Source of the DNA: Lachnospiraceae bacterium
GTDB taxonomy: Bacteria; Bacillota_A; Clostridia; Lachnospirales; Lachnospiraceae
DNA length: 64,000 nt
Assembly: GCA_028694115.1 (NCBI GenBank)
Contig: JAQUUB010000017.1
Span: 3,533-67,532, forward strand
Direction: 5' to 3'
In this document: piece by piece, positions 49,939 to 57,931 of the stretch
Layout of the letters: the number at the start of each line of letters is the position of its first letter
Numbering within the stretch: the first letter of the stretch is position 1
Translations under genes and position numbers: made by a program
The notes under the pieces: model-generated
The model's database searches: none
The model's input: the letters and a program-made list of their open reading frames with translations, nothing else
What the model was told of the DNA's origin: nothing

Positions 49939-50178
49939 TTAATTTTCATTGACCTTTTTCAGATACACTGGTGGAATATTCCAGTGTTCATTGGAAAATG
50001 ATTTACTAACGACTCTAACCGTTTTTATATTTATTTTTTCAACGTGCAAATCTACATACTCTGTCAAATATCTGGGTGCACTTCCATTACCATCATATTT
50101 CACATGATTCCCAATTTGAAAATCTGTTAGTTCCATTTCAGATATTGTATTTCCAAATAATGTTCTATATGTTTTCAT
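49939..50178 (-). CDS. Hypothetical protein 79 aa
   Basis: Start at MKTYRTLFGNTISEME behind GAAAG; it overlaps the end of the upstream membrane protein gene. Likely small beta-rich soluble protein. Not recognised. Confidence 0.45.
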   Translation of the reverse strand: MKTYRTLFGNTISEMELTDFQIGNHVKYDGNGSAPRYLTEYVDLHVEKINIKTVRVVSKSFSNEHWNIPPVYLKKVNEN

Positions 50179-50452
50179 AGCCATCACTTTCTATATTCGT
50201 ATCACTATTTGCTCTTTTTTTCTTTATAACATTGATAATTCTTCCACCAAAGAAATGCAGGAACGTCCCACCCCACGCAATACACATAAATAATATATGT
50301 GATGGGCTTGATGAACCTCCGCTTAAATAATGATCTAGGAAGTATCCAAGCATCATCCATCCAAATCCCCATTTGCATAACATCCATATCATTTTAAATA
50401 CAAAAAGCACCATTCTTATAAAAATTGATATTACCAGAAATATTGGGTCCAT
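50165..50452 (-). CDS. Small membrane protein 95 aa
   Basis: Two or three hydrophobic segments (residues 3-22, 26-42, 52-75) and a charged C-terminus. SD CGGAGGAG. It overlaps the next gene by 14 nt. Function unknown. Confidence 0.5.
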   Translation of the reverse strand: MDPIFLVISIFIRMVLFVFKMIWMLCKWGFGWMMLGYFLDHYLSGGSSSPSHILFMCIAWGGTFLHFFGGRIINVIKKKRANSDTNIESDGYENI

Positions 50453-50467
50453 TTTCTCCTCCGTTTT

Positions 50468-50659
50468 TTATTCATTTTTCATTTCTCTATCGGCACCATA
50501 CAATCCATGTGTGTAAGCCCAATAAGCATCTTCTTCGCTTATATTTTGTTCTTTGGCAATTTTTTGAACTTCTTTAATAATCATCTTTGCCGTAAAATGC
50601 TGCTGTGGAGCTGCTAAATCGCTCATATTACCTTTTTGTGTATAATTAAACGCTTTCAT
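50468..50659 (-). CDS. Small hypothetical protein 63 aa
   Basis: Helical soluble protein with an EQNISEEDAYWAYTHGLYGA segment. SD AAAGGG. A copy of the dispersed palindrome (50675-50691) lies 16 nt upstream of its start. Confidence 0.5.
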   Translation of the reverse strand: MKAFNYTQKGNMSDLAAPQQHFTAKMIIKEVQKIAKEQNISEEDAYWAYTHGLYGADREMKNE

Positions 50660-50674
50660 ATGCTTTTCCCTTTC

Positions 50675-50691
50675 TACGCCAATTTGGCGTA
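50675..50691. promoter_or_regulatory. Dispersed palindrome, copy 7 (variant)
   Basis: TACGCCAATTTGGCGTA: same core as the other copies, with a compensating change on both arms (GC to AC / GT), so symmetry is kept. Symmetry-preserving change supports selection on the palindrome itself. Confidence 0.55.
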
Positions 50692-50715
50692 AACATAGAA
50701 GATAAACATTCTAAT

Positions 50716-50838
50716 TCAATTTTTACTAAAAATTTCGGCGACAAATAACACCAAATGATTACGAAACATAAGTACCAATACAATGAGTACAATTAAGATA
50801 ATAATATTAATACTAATTGAATTATTTTCTTTTTTCAT
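50716..50838 (-). CDS. Possible 40-residue single-span membrane peptide
   Basis: ORF in the 247-nt gap between two genes. It starts MKKENNSISIN and has one hydrophobic helix of about 17 residues followed by a basic patch. SD AGGAG is 11 nt from ATG. Such peptides are often missed. No family recognised. Confidence 0.4.
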   Translation of the reverse strand: MKKENNSISINIIILIVLIVLVLMFRNHLVLFVAEIFSKN

Positions 50839-50906
50839 GACTTCTATGTCTCCTGTTCTTTTAGGTCAATCTTAAATAAATTTTGTTCAATTCTAATTTA
50901 TATCGT

Positions 50907-51197
50907 CTACTTCCAATTAAATTTGCTGCTGATCTTTATGCTTGGAAATTTCCTCTTTACCCAATTTTTAACTTGATAAGTTTTCCTTTTATATTCCTCA
51001 TGATGTTCATAAAAATCTTCTTTTAATACTTTATTAATATGAATATACTCTTGCTCTCCTAATTTGAATCCGTATACTAAACAAATAGCAATCCATATAT
51101 GATATTCATCTTCCCAAAGTGACAAGTCTATTTCATCAGGAATTTGCTTATCCTTCAATACATCTATTAAATCCTCTTTATCGATAAATCCAGTCAT
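50907..51197 (-). CDS. Hypothetical protein 96 aa
   Basis: Soluble, charged, helical protein with an aromatic core (LSLWEDEYHIWIAICLVYGF) and a basic C-terminus. It precedes small unknown genes and follows the surface protease gene in the same operon. Not recognised. Confidence 0.45.
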   Translation of the reverse strand: MTGFIDKEDLIDVLKDKQIPDEIDLSLWEDEYHIWIAICLVYGFKLGEQEYIHINKVLKEDFYEHHEEYKRKTYQVKNWVKRKFPSIKISSKFNWK

Positions 51198-51215
51198 ATA
51201 AATCTCCTCGAAATC

Positions 51216-53153
51216 TTAATTTAATGAATTCCAATTTTCATCTGCAACCATAATAGAACTGGTTCTCATAAGATCGTAATCAGATGATGCCATATATCCC
51301 AAATTATCTTGAATTGGATAATACAAGTATGAAAGTCCATAAGTTCCATCACTTCTTAATATTTTTTTGCATTGCAGGTAGCAAGCTCCATCACAGTTAA
51401 GATTATAATTATCCATATGATTTTGAGGAATATTACAATCATATACTCTGAAAATAAGTTCTTCATCATTAACAAAGTAATAATCATAAATATTGATAGC
51501 GTGACCTATTCCACTATTCAAATATAAACCAACATATAAGATTTTTCCCTGGTTTAAATAGTTTATCATATTTTCAGCCAGTTCCCAATCATTGCTCCAT
51601 TCATTGGAAATCATTGTTTCGTTTATCTTTGGTAGTTTATCATTTGTTTCTCTCCAATAAGCTCCTATCATCTTAACAAATTCACTTTCGCCTGTTGTAA
51701 GACCTAAACCACCGATGTAATTATTATCGTTTCCTGAATGATTATCGACAAAGTCTTTCGTCTTATAATCATACAATCCACTATTAACGAGTGTATCATT
51801 TTCGGAATCACTGGAAATGTCCCAGGTAACACCATTATATTCTCCTGCATTTGGAAAGCTACCATTGTTAAATAAATACGATGTAAGATAAGATATACCT
51901 GCACAATTTCCACCAGAAGCATATTCTGACTCAAAGTTTTGAAATGGCAATTCATCCACGTAAGGATCAAAAGTTGTATGATAGTTATTATAGTGAACTA
52001 CTTCTGTGTTTTCTCCATTGGAATCATTAGAATTCGCTGTCATAGTGGTAGGATCTTCTGCATAGTACTGATAACCAAATAATGCCAATGCCCAATTATC
52101 ATTTATCACTCCGTCCTCTGTTTCTAGTGCAGGAAGAATATCTTTGTATGAATTATATTTATCTTTTATTTTATCAATATTCAAAGTACTATAGGTTACT
52201 TCATTGCCAAAAATTGCAGTTGCTTTGTTTAACATTTCTTTATCTGCATCTGCTGAGTCTCTCTCCGGATAATAAACCTTGATATTTGATAATATTGGAG
52301 AACCTACAGCTAGGAAAACAACCTCTTCGTCTTTAGAGCTATTTAACTGCAAGCCATTTTTTTTAGATGTTAAAATAGAATTAAACATATTGGTCTTTTC
52401 AGTTACGTATATATAATATGCTGAAGAAGCATTAAAATCATAAGACAATGTTACTACATCTCCATTTGAAGTATATTTACACTTCTCCATATCAGCCAGC
52501 CCATAAATAAGAAAATCGCCCTCATATACTGAAATATCAATATCTTTCAATGTAATATTGGCATTTTTTAGCACATCAGTCAAATCCATAGTAAATGAAC
52601 CCGAAAAATTATATACCCAGTATCCCTGGTAAACTTTATTAATGCCAAAATCAGATAATGAATAACGACTTGTACAATCTTCAATAACTGCCATAAAATC
52701 AAGTGGATTCGATGCTGTTAATTGCACATTGCTACACTCATTATAATCAAATTTTTCGTTTTCCCGATATTCATATGATGTAAAAAGGTCCATATTATTT
52801 GCCACTTTATAGCTGTCAGAATATAAATCTTCAGATGTAGATGCTTTTAAAGGATCAGATCCATAAATCTCAATTTCTTCTTTGTCTGTTAATCCATCAT
52901 GATCAGAATCTGACCCTTCCTCTATCATTAATCCCATTTGAAATTTATCATATACACTCATACCTTCAATATCCGATGGAGTGTTACTAAGACTTTTCAT
53001 ATATTCATCATGATTTTCTACTTCAAGACCACCAAGTAAATTCTTCGTAGCTTCTCGTTTTCCAATGATATTTTTTCCTATTAAAATTCCTACTAAAATT
53101 ATAAAAACTATCAATAAAAAAGTGATAAATTTATGTCTTTTAAAATATTTCAT
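51216..53153 (-). CDS. Surface papain-like cysteine protease with Ca-binding motif
   Basis: A 645-residue protein with an N-terminal membrane anchor (residues 8-27). Residues 80-105 (SDSDHDGLTDKEEIEIYGSD) form a TSP3/EF-hand-type calcium site. A C-terminal peptidase-like domain has GGNCAGISYL (candidate Cys near 412), GIGHAIN (His near 549) and VYDCNIP (Asp/Asn near 569), the order expected for papain-fold enzymes. It lies outside the T4SS operon, after a terminator. It may cut host or recipient surface proteins; this is inference. Confidence 0.6.
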   Translation of the reverse strand: MKYFKRHKFITFLLIVFIILVGILIGKNIIGKREATKNLLGGLEVENHDEYMKSLSNTPSDIEGMSVYDKFQMGLMIEEGSDSDHDGLTDKEEIEIYGSDPLKASTSEDLYSDSYKVANNMDLFTSYEYRENEKFDYNECSNVQLTASNPLDFMAVIEDCTSRYSLSDFGINKVYQGYWVYNFSGSFTMDLTDVLKNANITLKDIDISVYEGDFLIYGLADMEKCKYTSNGDVVTLSYDFNASSAYYIYVTEKTNMFNSILTSKKNGLQLNSSKDEEVVFLAVGSPILSNIKVYYPERDSADADKEMLNKATAIFGNEVTYSTLNIDKIKDKYNSYKDILPALETEDGVINDNWALALFGYQYYAEDPTTMTANSNDSNGENTEVVHYNNYHTTFDPYVDELPFQNFESEYASGGNCAGISYLTSYLFNNGSFPNAGEYNGVTWDISSDSENDTLVNSGLYDYKTKDFVDNHSGNDNNYIGGLGLTTGESEFVKMIGAYWRETNDKLPKINETMISNEWSNDWELAENMINYLNQGKILYVGLYLNSGIGHAINIYDYYFVNDEELIFRVYDCNIPQNHMDNYNLNCDGACYLQCKKILRSDGTYGLSYLYYPIQDNLGYMASSDYDLMRTSSIMVADENWNSLN

Positions 53154-53240
53154 ATGAAATCCTCCATATTTATCTTTTTTCTTATAATTATTGTAGCACT
53201 TTATCTTACTTTTGTCAACTTTATTATATTATTATATTAA

Positions 53241-53270
53241 AAAGGTCCTGATACTAATATCAGAACCCTT
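53241..53270 (-). terminator. Intrinsic terminator after the 97-aa gene
   Basis: Imperfect stem CCTGATA / TATCAG extended by GG-CC pairs, followed on the minus strand by TTTTT. It closes the RadC-ArdC-primase operon and isolates the protease gene. Confidence 0.65.
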
Positions 53271-53285
53271 CATTTTAAAATTATT

Positions 53286-53579
53286 TCATCGACCAGATTT
53301 TCTTGCCCTGGTATTGGCATTTATTATTTCAATATTACTAATATCAATCTCTTCTGGATTCTCATGATACCCATTTGGTGTTTCTCCTCTAATATATAAT
53401 TCCATTCTCAATGCTTCTGCAGATACACATCCTGGAATTGGCTGACCACATTGCGTTGACATCCAAATACGATTCCTAATATCATTTAAAGACCAGTCCT
53501 TTATATAATTAAGTTCCCATTGATAAACATATTTTTTTGTTTTTCTTCCAAGTAAGTCAGCATATATATCGTTATTCAC
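53286..53579 (-). CDS. Hypothetical 97-aa protein with basic tail
   Basis: Soluble protein with WELNYIKDWSLNDIRNRIWM and QPIPGCVSAEALRMELYIRG, a pattern I have seen only as conserved hypothetical in conjugative elements. Ends in RARKSGR. A terminator follows, so this tail cannot be an SD artefact. SD AAGGGTGG. Confidence 0.55.
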   Translation of the reverse strand: MNNDIYADLLGRKTKKYVYQWELNYIKDWSLNDIRNRIWMSTQCGQPIPGCVSAEALRMELYIRGETPNGYHENPEEIDISNIEIINANTRARKSGR

Positions 53580-53610
53580 TCATTACACCACCCTTCGTTG
53601 ATTTCTACTC

Positions 53611-54177
53611 TTATCTTCCTGATCTTCGTCTGTGGATATTATTAGCAGCATAGTCCACTTGTTGCTCTGCTACTTGTGTTAAATTCACATCTTCAACCTT
53701 TTTTGCATATAAATGTTGGATATTTCGCACCATTTCCTTCTCTCTAAAGGAAAACCATTCTCTTTCCCCAATAATAACATGATCTAACAAATTAACATCC
53801 AACAAAGTGCATACCTGATTCAATTTATCAGTTATTTGAATGTCCATTGATGATGGATGCGCTCCTCCAGATGGATGATTATGGATAAGGATTAATGATG
53901 CAGCATTTGAGAGAATTACACTTTTCATTATCTCTCTTGGACATGCAATGGCAGCGTTTAAAGTTCCCACACTTACAAAACTTGCATTTATTGGTGTTCC
54001 ATCCGTTTTTAATGTAATAACACACATTACCTCACGATCTAAATCCTTTAGCACATCTGTAATGGCATTTATTGCATCTTTCGCATCCGTAATCTGTTTG
54101 TCATTCGCTAATTTATATGCCTTTTCCAATTTTATATAGCATATATCAAGACCAAATCCATCAGTTGTTATTTTCAT
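53611..54177 (-). CDS. radC: RadC/JAB-domain protein
   Basis: A 188-residue RadC-type JAMM protein. The metal motif HNHPSGGAHPSSMD is near residue 97-110, preceded by SLILIHNH. The start is the ATG behind GAAGGAG. RadC-like proteins are common on mobile elements but their function is unsettled. Ends in HRRRSGR, well before the next SD. Confidence 0.85.
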   Translation of the reverse strand: MKITTDGFGLDICYIKLEKAYKLANDKQITDAKDAINAITDVLKDLDREVMCVITLKTDGTPINASFVSVGTLNAAIACPREIMKSVILSNAASLILIHNHPSGGAHPSSMDIQITDKLNQVCTLLDVNLLDHVIIGEREWFSFREKEMVRNIQHLYAKKVEDVNLTQVAEQQVDYAANNIHRRRSGR

Positions 54178-54280
54178 CTGTTTCTTCTCCTTCAAAATCC
54201 AATTTTACAATCGTATCCTCCTGCAAATTGTTTAACAGCCGTAGCAAGTCTTCTTTATTTTCAATACTAATCTCTTTCAC
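54161..54280 (-). CDS. Possible 39-residue protein before radC
   Basis: GTG start 8 nt after AGAGGG, and the stop overlaps the radC start by 17 nt. The product opens VKEISIENKEDLLRLLNN and is acidic and helical. Good coupling on both sides argues for a real gene. Function unknown. Confidence 0.4.
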   Translation of the reverse strand: MKEISIENKEDLLRLLNNLQEDTIVKLDFEGEETDENNN

Positions 54281-54281
54281 T

Positions 54282-54533
54282 TTATCGCCCTCTTCTAAAA
54301 TGTGGTGTCATTACAGGTTCTTCTAAACTTTCTTCATGCGTATTCTCTTCCTGTATGCCAAAAAAATCTTTCTCTTTTTCACTCATTTCACAACTATCAT
54401 CAAAATATTCCATTGCTGTTTCTATATCTGTTTCAAGTAATCCGTCTTTGAACTGAGTGCCAAGCTCTACCATCCTTGCATAACTTAAATCCGGATACTT
54501 TTTTTCTACCTCAATCTGATAGTCAGATTTCAC
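54282..54533 (-). CDS. Small acidic protein with basic tail
   Basis: An 83-residue protein starting at GTG that overlaps the stop of the 28-residue ORF. Acidic and helical through most of its length (EMSEKEKDFFGIQEENTH), then abruptly basic at the end: HFRRGR. The contrast makes the tail stand out. Not otherwise recognised. Confidence 0.55.
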   Translation of the reverse strand: MKSDYQIEVEKKYPDLSYARMVELGTQFKDGLLETDIETAMEYFDDSCEMSEKEKDFFGIQEENTHEESLEEPVMTPHFRRGR

Positions 54534-54616
54534 TCTGGTGAACCACCTTTAATATAACTGATTAACGTATAATGTCCTGATGTAAAAAGTACGTTGATTG
54601 TATCTTGATATGCCAT
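54530..54616 (-). CDS. Possible 28-residue protein after ArdC
   Basis: ATG with a strong SD GGGAGG 6 nt upstream; the stop overlaps the GTG of the next gene. The SD is formed by the last codons of ardC (Gly-Arg). The peptide begins MAYQDTINVLFTSGHYTL. Context supports translation; function unknown. Confidence 0.45.
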   Translation of the reverse strand: MAYQDTINVLFTSGHYTLISYIKGGSPE

Positions 54617-54619
54617 AAT

Positions 54620-56014
54620 TTACCTCCCGGCTCTATGCCTTCTGTTTTGTTGTTCTATATCGTTATTAAAGTTAAAATTTCCATAAGTTTGAAAACCATT
54701 TTTCTTAGATAGTTCTACAATTTCTTTTATTATTTTATTGGCCGTTGGATTGTCTTTTGCATTTGGATAATACTCAAGCATTGAAAGATCTATTACGCTA
54801 CCGCTACTAACTGGGATCACATCTAAAGTTTTTCCTGTCCCATCAACACCAATAACACTTATCCCACCCACAAGGGATTGTCTATCTTCTGGAATATTTT
54901 TATAAATATCAAATGCCTCTTCGGCTCCAGAAATCATAGAATATGTTTCCCCCATCGTTGGAAATTCTTCACATTCATTTACCTGGTAATAAAATGTTAA
55001 GATAGGTTTATTTTCTGGTGTGACTGCTATTGGAATTTTCTCAATTTCTATTTTTACATGCTGCTCCATTTGTTCTGCAAATTGGCGAAATACTTTCAGT
55101 GACACATCTAAGACTCCTTCAATTTGTTTAATAACATCTTCTTCCTTCATTGCTGGAGTCATGCTTTTTAATTCTTCTTCAAATTTTTTAAAATGATGTG
55201 ATAAATGAGATTTTCTTCCATCATTTAGTTCGATTCCAAAGTGGCTTTGAATTAGTACAGAAATGCAGTCTGCTTCAAATTCTTTTTGAAAAACAGAAGC
55301 CTCTGAACTTCCATGATTTTGTAGCATATGCCCCATCTCATGTGATAAAGTGCTAAGACGCTGTGTATCTTCTAATTTCTCATTTAGCGCAATCACATTA
55401 AATGTAGAATCATAATATCCTCTTAATGCTATTGAAGATAACGATTTAGTTTCTACCGGACAGCCATATTCCTGGCAAAATTTGATTAGACCATTTGTAA
55501 TCATTTCATGTTGTTCAGACGAATAACCTATTGAGTATAAATCTGGATATTTTTCTTTTGGATAATTTGTCTGGCCTATATCAAAAACTGAACCAATTTT
55601 AAAGGTTGTTCTTGTTCTACCCTCAATTTTACCATCCTTATATGCTTCTTTTTGCTCTTTTGTTGCATCAGATAAAGAAATGAAATTACCTTCCCCCAAT
55701 ATTAAGAAGGTAGTTTTTACAGGTACCCAAATCTTCATACCCTTTTCACCTCTTAATACCTGTGTATCCATCTTTTTCCATTTCTCATACGATTGTACAT
55801 AGGACGCCGATGGATTCTGAGCATAGATAAGCTCTGTATTATTGATTGAATAATGATAGAATTTCGATGCAAATTCAAGTACCTCCGCAATGGAATCCGT
55901 ATTTTGAATATAGTTTTTACTTATTGATAAAATTAGTTCTTTTGCCTTATCAGCATTTTCATTTGCTTTATTCTTCCATTCGGCTCTCTTTTCAGCACTT
56001 ACGTTATATGCCAT
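54620..56014 (-). CDS. ardC: ArdC-type antirestriction protein
   Basis: A 464-residue protein. Residues about 15-110 are the ArdC N-terminal ssDNA-binding domain (NPSASYVQSYEKWKKM). A zincin-like metallopeptidase domain follows, with LSHEMGHMLQNH near residue 225 and the third ligand in FEADCIS near residue 247. The C-terminal part (LTFYYQVNECEEFPTMGETY) resembles a domain associated with large polyvalent proteins. ArdC of other conjugative plasmids protects incoming DNA from restriction. Ends in RRHRAGR, the shared tail. Confidence 0.88.
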   Translation of the reverse strand: MAYNVSAEKRAEWKNKANENADKAKELILSISKNYIQNTDSIAEVLEFASKFYHYSINNTELIYAQNPSASYVQSYEKWKKMDTQVLRGEKGMKIWVPVKTTFLILGEGNFISLSDATKEQKEAYKDGKIEGRTRTTFKIGSVFDIGQTNYPKEKYPDLYSIGYSSEQHEMITNGLIKFCQEYGCPVETKSLSSIALRGYYDSTFNVIALNEKLEDTQRLSTLSHEMGHMLQNHGSSEASVFQKEFEADCISVLIQSHFGIELNDGRKSHLSHHFKKFEEELKSMTPAMKEEDVIKQIEGVLDVSLKVFRQFAEQMEQHVKIEIEKIPIAVTPENKPILTFYYQVNECEEFPTMGETYSMISGAEEAFDIYKNIPEDRQSLVGGISVIGVDGTGKTLDVIPVSSGSVIDLSMLEYYPNAKDNPTANKIIKEIVELSKKNGFQTYGNFNFNNDIEQQNRRHRAGR

Positions 56015-56020
56015 AGAAAA

Positions 56021-56254
56021 TTACACCTCCCCCAGAAATTCCTTTAAAAATGCTTCATAGTCATTCTTTGACAGACTAAGTGCCGGAATTAGCTTAGAAT
56101 CAGAATCACAATAAGTTCCTGGCTCATAAATATGTTCTGGTTCATCCATTACCCAGAGTTCTTCATTTTGATCCTGTGCAACTAACCAATCCTTAAAATA
56201 TCCAACTATTAAATATCCATCTCTTATCATTACACCTGCATCAACATTTCTCAT
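56021..56254 (-). CDS. Hypothetical protein 77 aa
   Basis: Start at MRNVDAGVMIRDG, 9 nt after AAAGGAGG; an ATG two codons earlier overlaps the preceding stop but is too close to the SD. Acidic and soluble, with DEELWVMDEPEHIYEPGTY-type Asp/Glu-rich core. Not recognised. Confidence 0.5.
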   Translation of the reverse strand: MRNVDAGVMIRDGYLIVGYFKDWLVAQDQNEELWVMDEPEHIYEPGTYCDSDSKLIPALSLSKNDYEAFLKEFLGEV

Positions 56255-56256
56255 CT

Positions 56257-57270
56257 TCATCGTCCTCCTTTTCGTTGAAATGTATTTATTGTCATTTCAT
56301 TACTTTTTTTTTGATTAAGTAAGGTTTCATTAAAATCTTTTCCATATGTTGGTTCAATAACTTCCACCATATATCCTTGATTCTCGTATTTTTTAACCAG
56401 TCCTTCCTTAGTTAATATTCCATTTGCATCTTTACGACCATATAAAGATATACGTGCTGCTTCATCATTATCCAGGCAAAATGATATTGTATCTATATGC
56501 TTATAATCTTTTAAAAACTGTGCCAATGGATTATCTTCAACCATACCAAGAATGAGCTTGTTTGATGCAGTATCGTGATACATATCAATATAGGACATAC
56601 AATCAATTACGGATTCAAAGACAAATAACCTTCCGCTTTCCTTATTTACAATATTGACACCATAATTTTTATCATTACCTGGAACATCCATTTTGAATTT
56701 TTTCCCATAAATATCAGCTGTTCCACGCAGCCCTGCATATTTAATGTTTCCATCTGGATCATAGCCACAGTACACAATATTATGATGTACTGCATCCTCA
56801 TAGATCAGTTTTCGATGCACAAAATCATGAATTACTTCCTGTGATAATCCTCTTGTTTTCATCAGATATGCATATAAGCGCTTGCAATTTTCATTTTTAG
56901 GTGGCAATTCAAATTCTTTCCCTTTTGTCATGGAATATTTAGTTGATTCCACCACTTCCTGCATCGGTTCTCCTTTGAACTCCAAAAGCTGTCGAATTGC
57001 TTCTGGCACATCTGATACATTTCCAAACTCTAATAAGAAATCAATTTGAGATCCACTCGTAATATTACCTTTTCCGCTCCATCTGTTCCATGATCTGTCA
57101 TTGTAAATGACCAAGCTGTCCATTTCTTTTAAACTATAATGCGCACCCTGTCGAATCGGCGTATATCCCATGCTCTGTGCCAGTGCAGTCAAACTTACTT
57201 CAAGCGCACGCTTTCTTTCCTCGCTGGTGTATGCTATGGTCTCTACACCATTTTTTTTATAATAATACAT
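56257..57270 (-). CDS. Toprim/DUF3991 primase-like protein
   Basis: A 337-residue protein. The N-terminal 110 residues are the DUF3991/CHC2-like module without zinc ligands (SWNRWSGKGNITSGSQIDFL). A Toprim domain follows with FVFESVIDCMSY near residue 215 (catalytic Glu) and SFCLDNDEA near 263 (DxD). Such proteins are mobile-element primase relatives and are often part of polyvalent systems. The start is the ATG behind AAAGGAGG. Ends in QRKGGR, whose codons also serve as the next SD. Confidence 0.8.
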   Translation of the reverse strand: MYYYKKNGVETIAYTSEERKRALEVSLTALAQSMGYTPIRQGAHYSLKEMDSLVIYNDRSWNRWSGKGNITSGSQIDFLLEFGNVSDVPEAIRQLLEFKGEPMQEVVESTKYSMTKGKEFELPPKNENCKRLYAYLMKTRGLSQEVIHDFVHRKLIYEDAVHHNIVYCGYDPDGNIKYAGLRGTADIYGKKFKMDVPGNDKNYGVNIVNKESGRLFVFESVIDCMSYIDMYHDTASNKLILGMVEDNPLAQFLKDYKHIDTISFCLDNDEAARISLYGRKDANGILTKEGLVKKYENQGYMVEVIEPTYGKDFNETLLNQKKSNEMTINTFQRKGGR

Positions 57271-57931
57271 AGGTTTTCCTCCTTTCACTTATCCTACAGA
57301 GATCATAGCAAAATCCCCGCTTTCTTTTGTTATACAAAAAGCAACCTCAGAGGATAATACTTGGAAAAAAGTCAATTTTTTATTTTCTTTTTAATTGTAG
57401 TAGTAAAAATATTTTTAGAGCATAATATGATGTATTAGATTACAAATTTCAGAGATCTATTTAAGGAAGCTTTTCATTTAAGATTAGAAAACCTGTAAAT
57501 TGTGGATAAGTTGTAGAATATTAAAATGATTAAGTAATAGGAAACATGCATTTATATAAGAAAACAAATTAATAAGAAGATAAAATTAATAAGTGCAAGA
57601 GTTTAAGACTGTGTTGCCTGCAAATCCAGTGTTTCATGGCTATCCTCACCCCGATTTTTATACTTTAAAACTTGAATGAAAAATCTGAATAATTCCTTAT
57701 AAGTTGAAAATACAATTCACCATAAAATCCATCATAATTGAATAAAGATTTATTTGTATTCCTTAAAACTTGAATGAATATATAAAAAAGAGACCAGGTT
57801 TTCCACATTTGGTACCTGATCTGAATTTATTTACATATAAAATTGTCTTGAATAGAAAAACAGCTCTAAAATGTACAGATTGCTATACTTCAATTAACCA
57901 GGCATATTACCATGCCTGGTTCTTTTTGCTT
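57271..57931. other. AT-rich gene-free region, candidate replication origin
   Basis: 660 nt with no convincing gene. It contains an exact DnaA-box (TGTGGATAA at 57501-57509, i.e. TTATCCACA on the minus strand), an exact 16-nt direct repeat TTAAAACTTGAATGAA (57665-57680 and 57763-57778), a looser third copy (CCTTATAAGTTGAA near 57695), and a stem-loop before the downstream gene. An iteron-type origin is possible. The repeat spacing is irregular, so this is a moderate-confidence call. Confidence 0.45.
57896..57921. terminator. Stem-loop next to the putative initiator gene
   Basis: AACCAGGCAT / ATGCCTGGTT, 10-bp stem with a 6-nt loop. It is followed by TCTTTTT on the plus strand, and lies 10 nt after the stop codon of the 297-residue minus-strand gene. 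It may terminate in both directions. Confidence 0.6.

Noticed and set aside
55068..55090. Possible further copy of the dispersed palindrome in ardC
   Set aside because: Only one half-site (AATTGGCG) matches; the other arm is absent.
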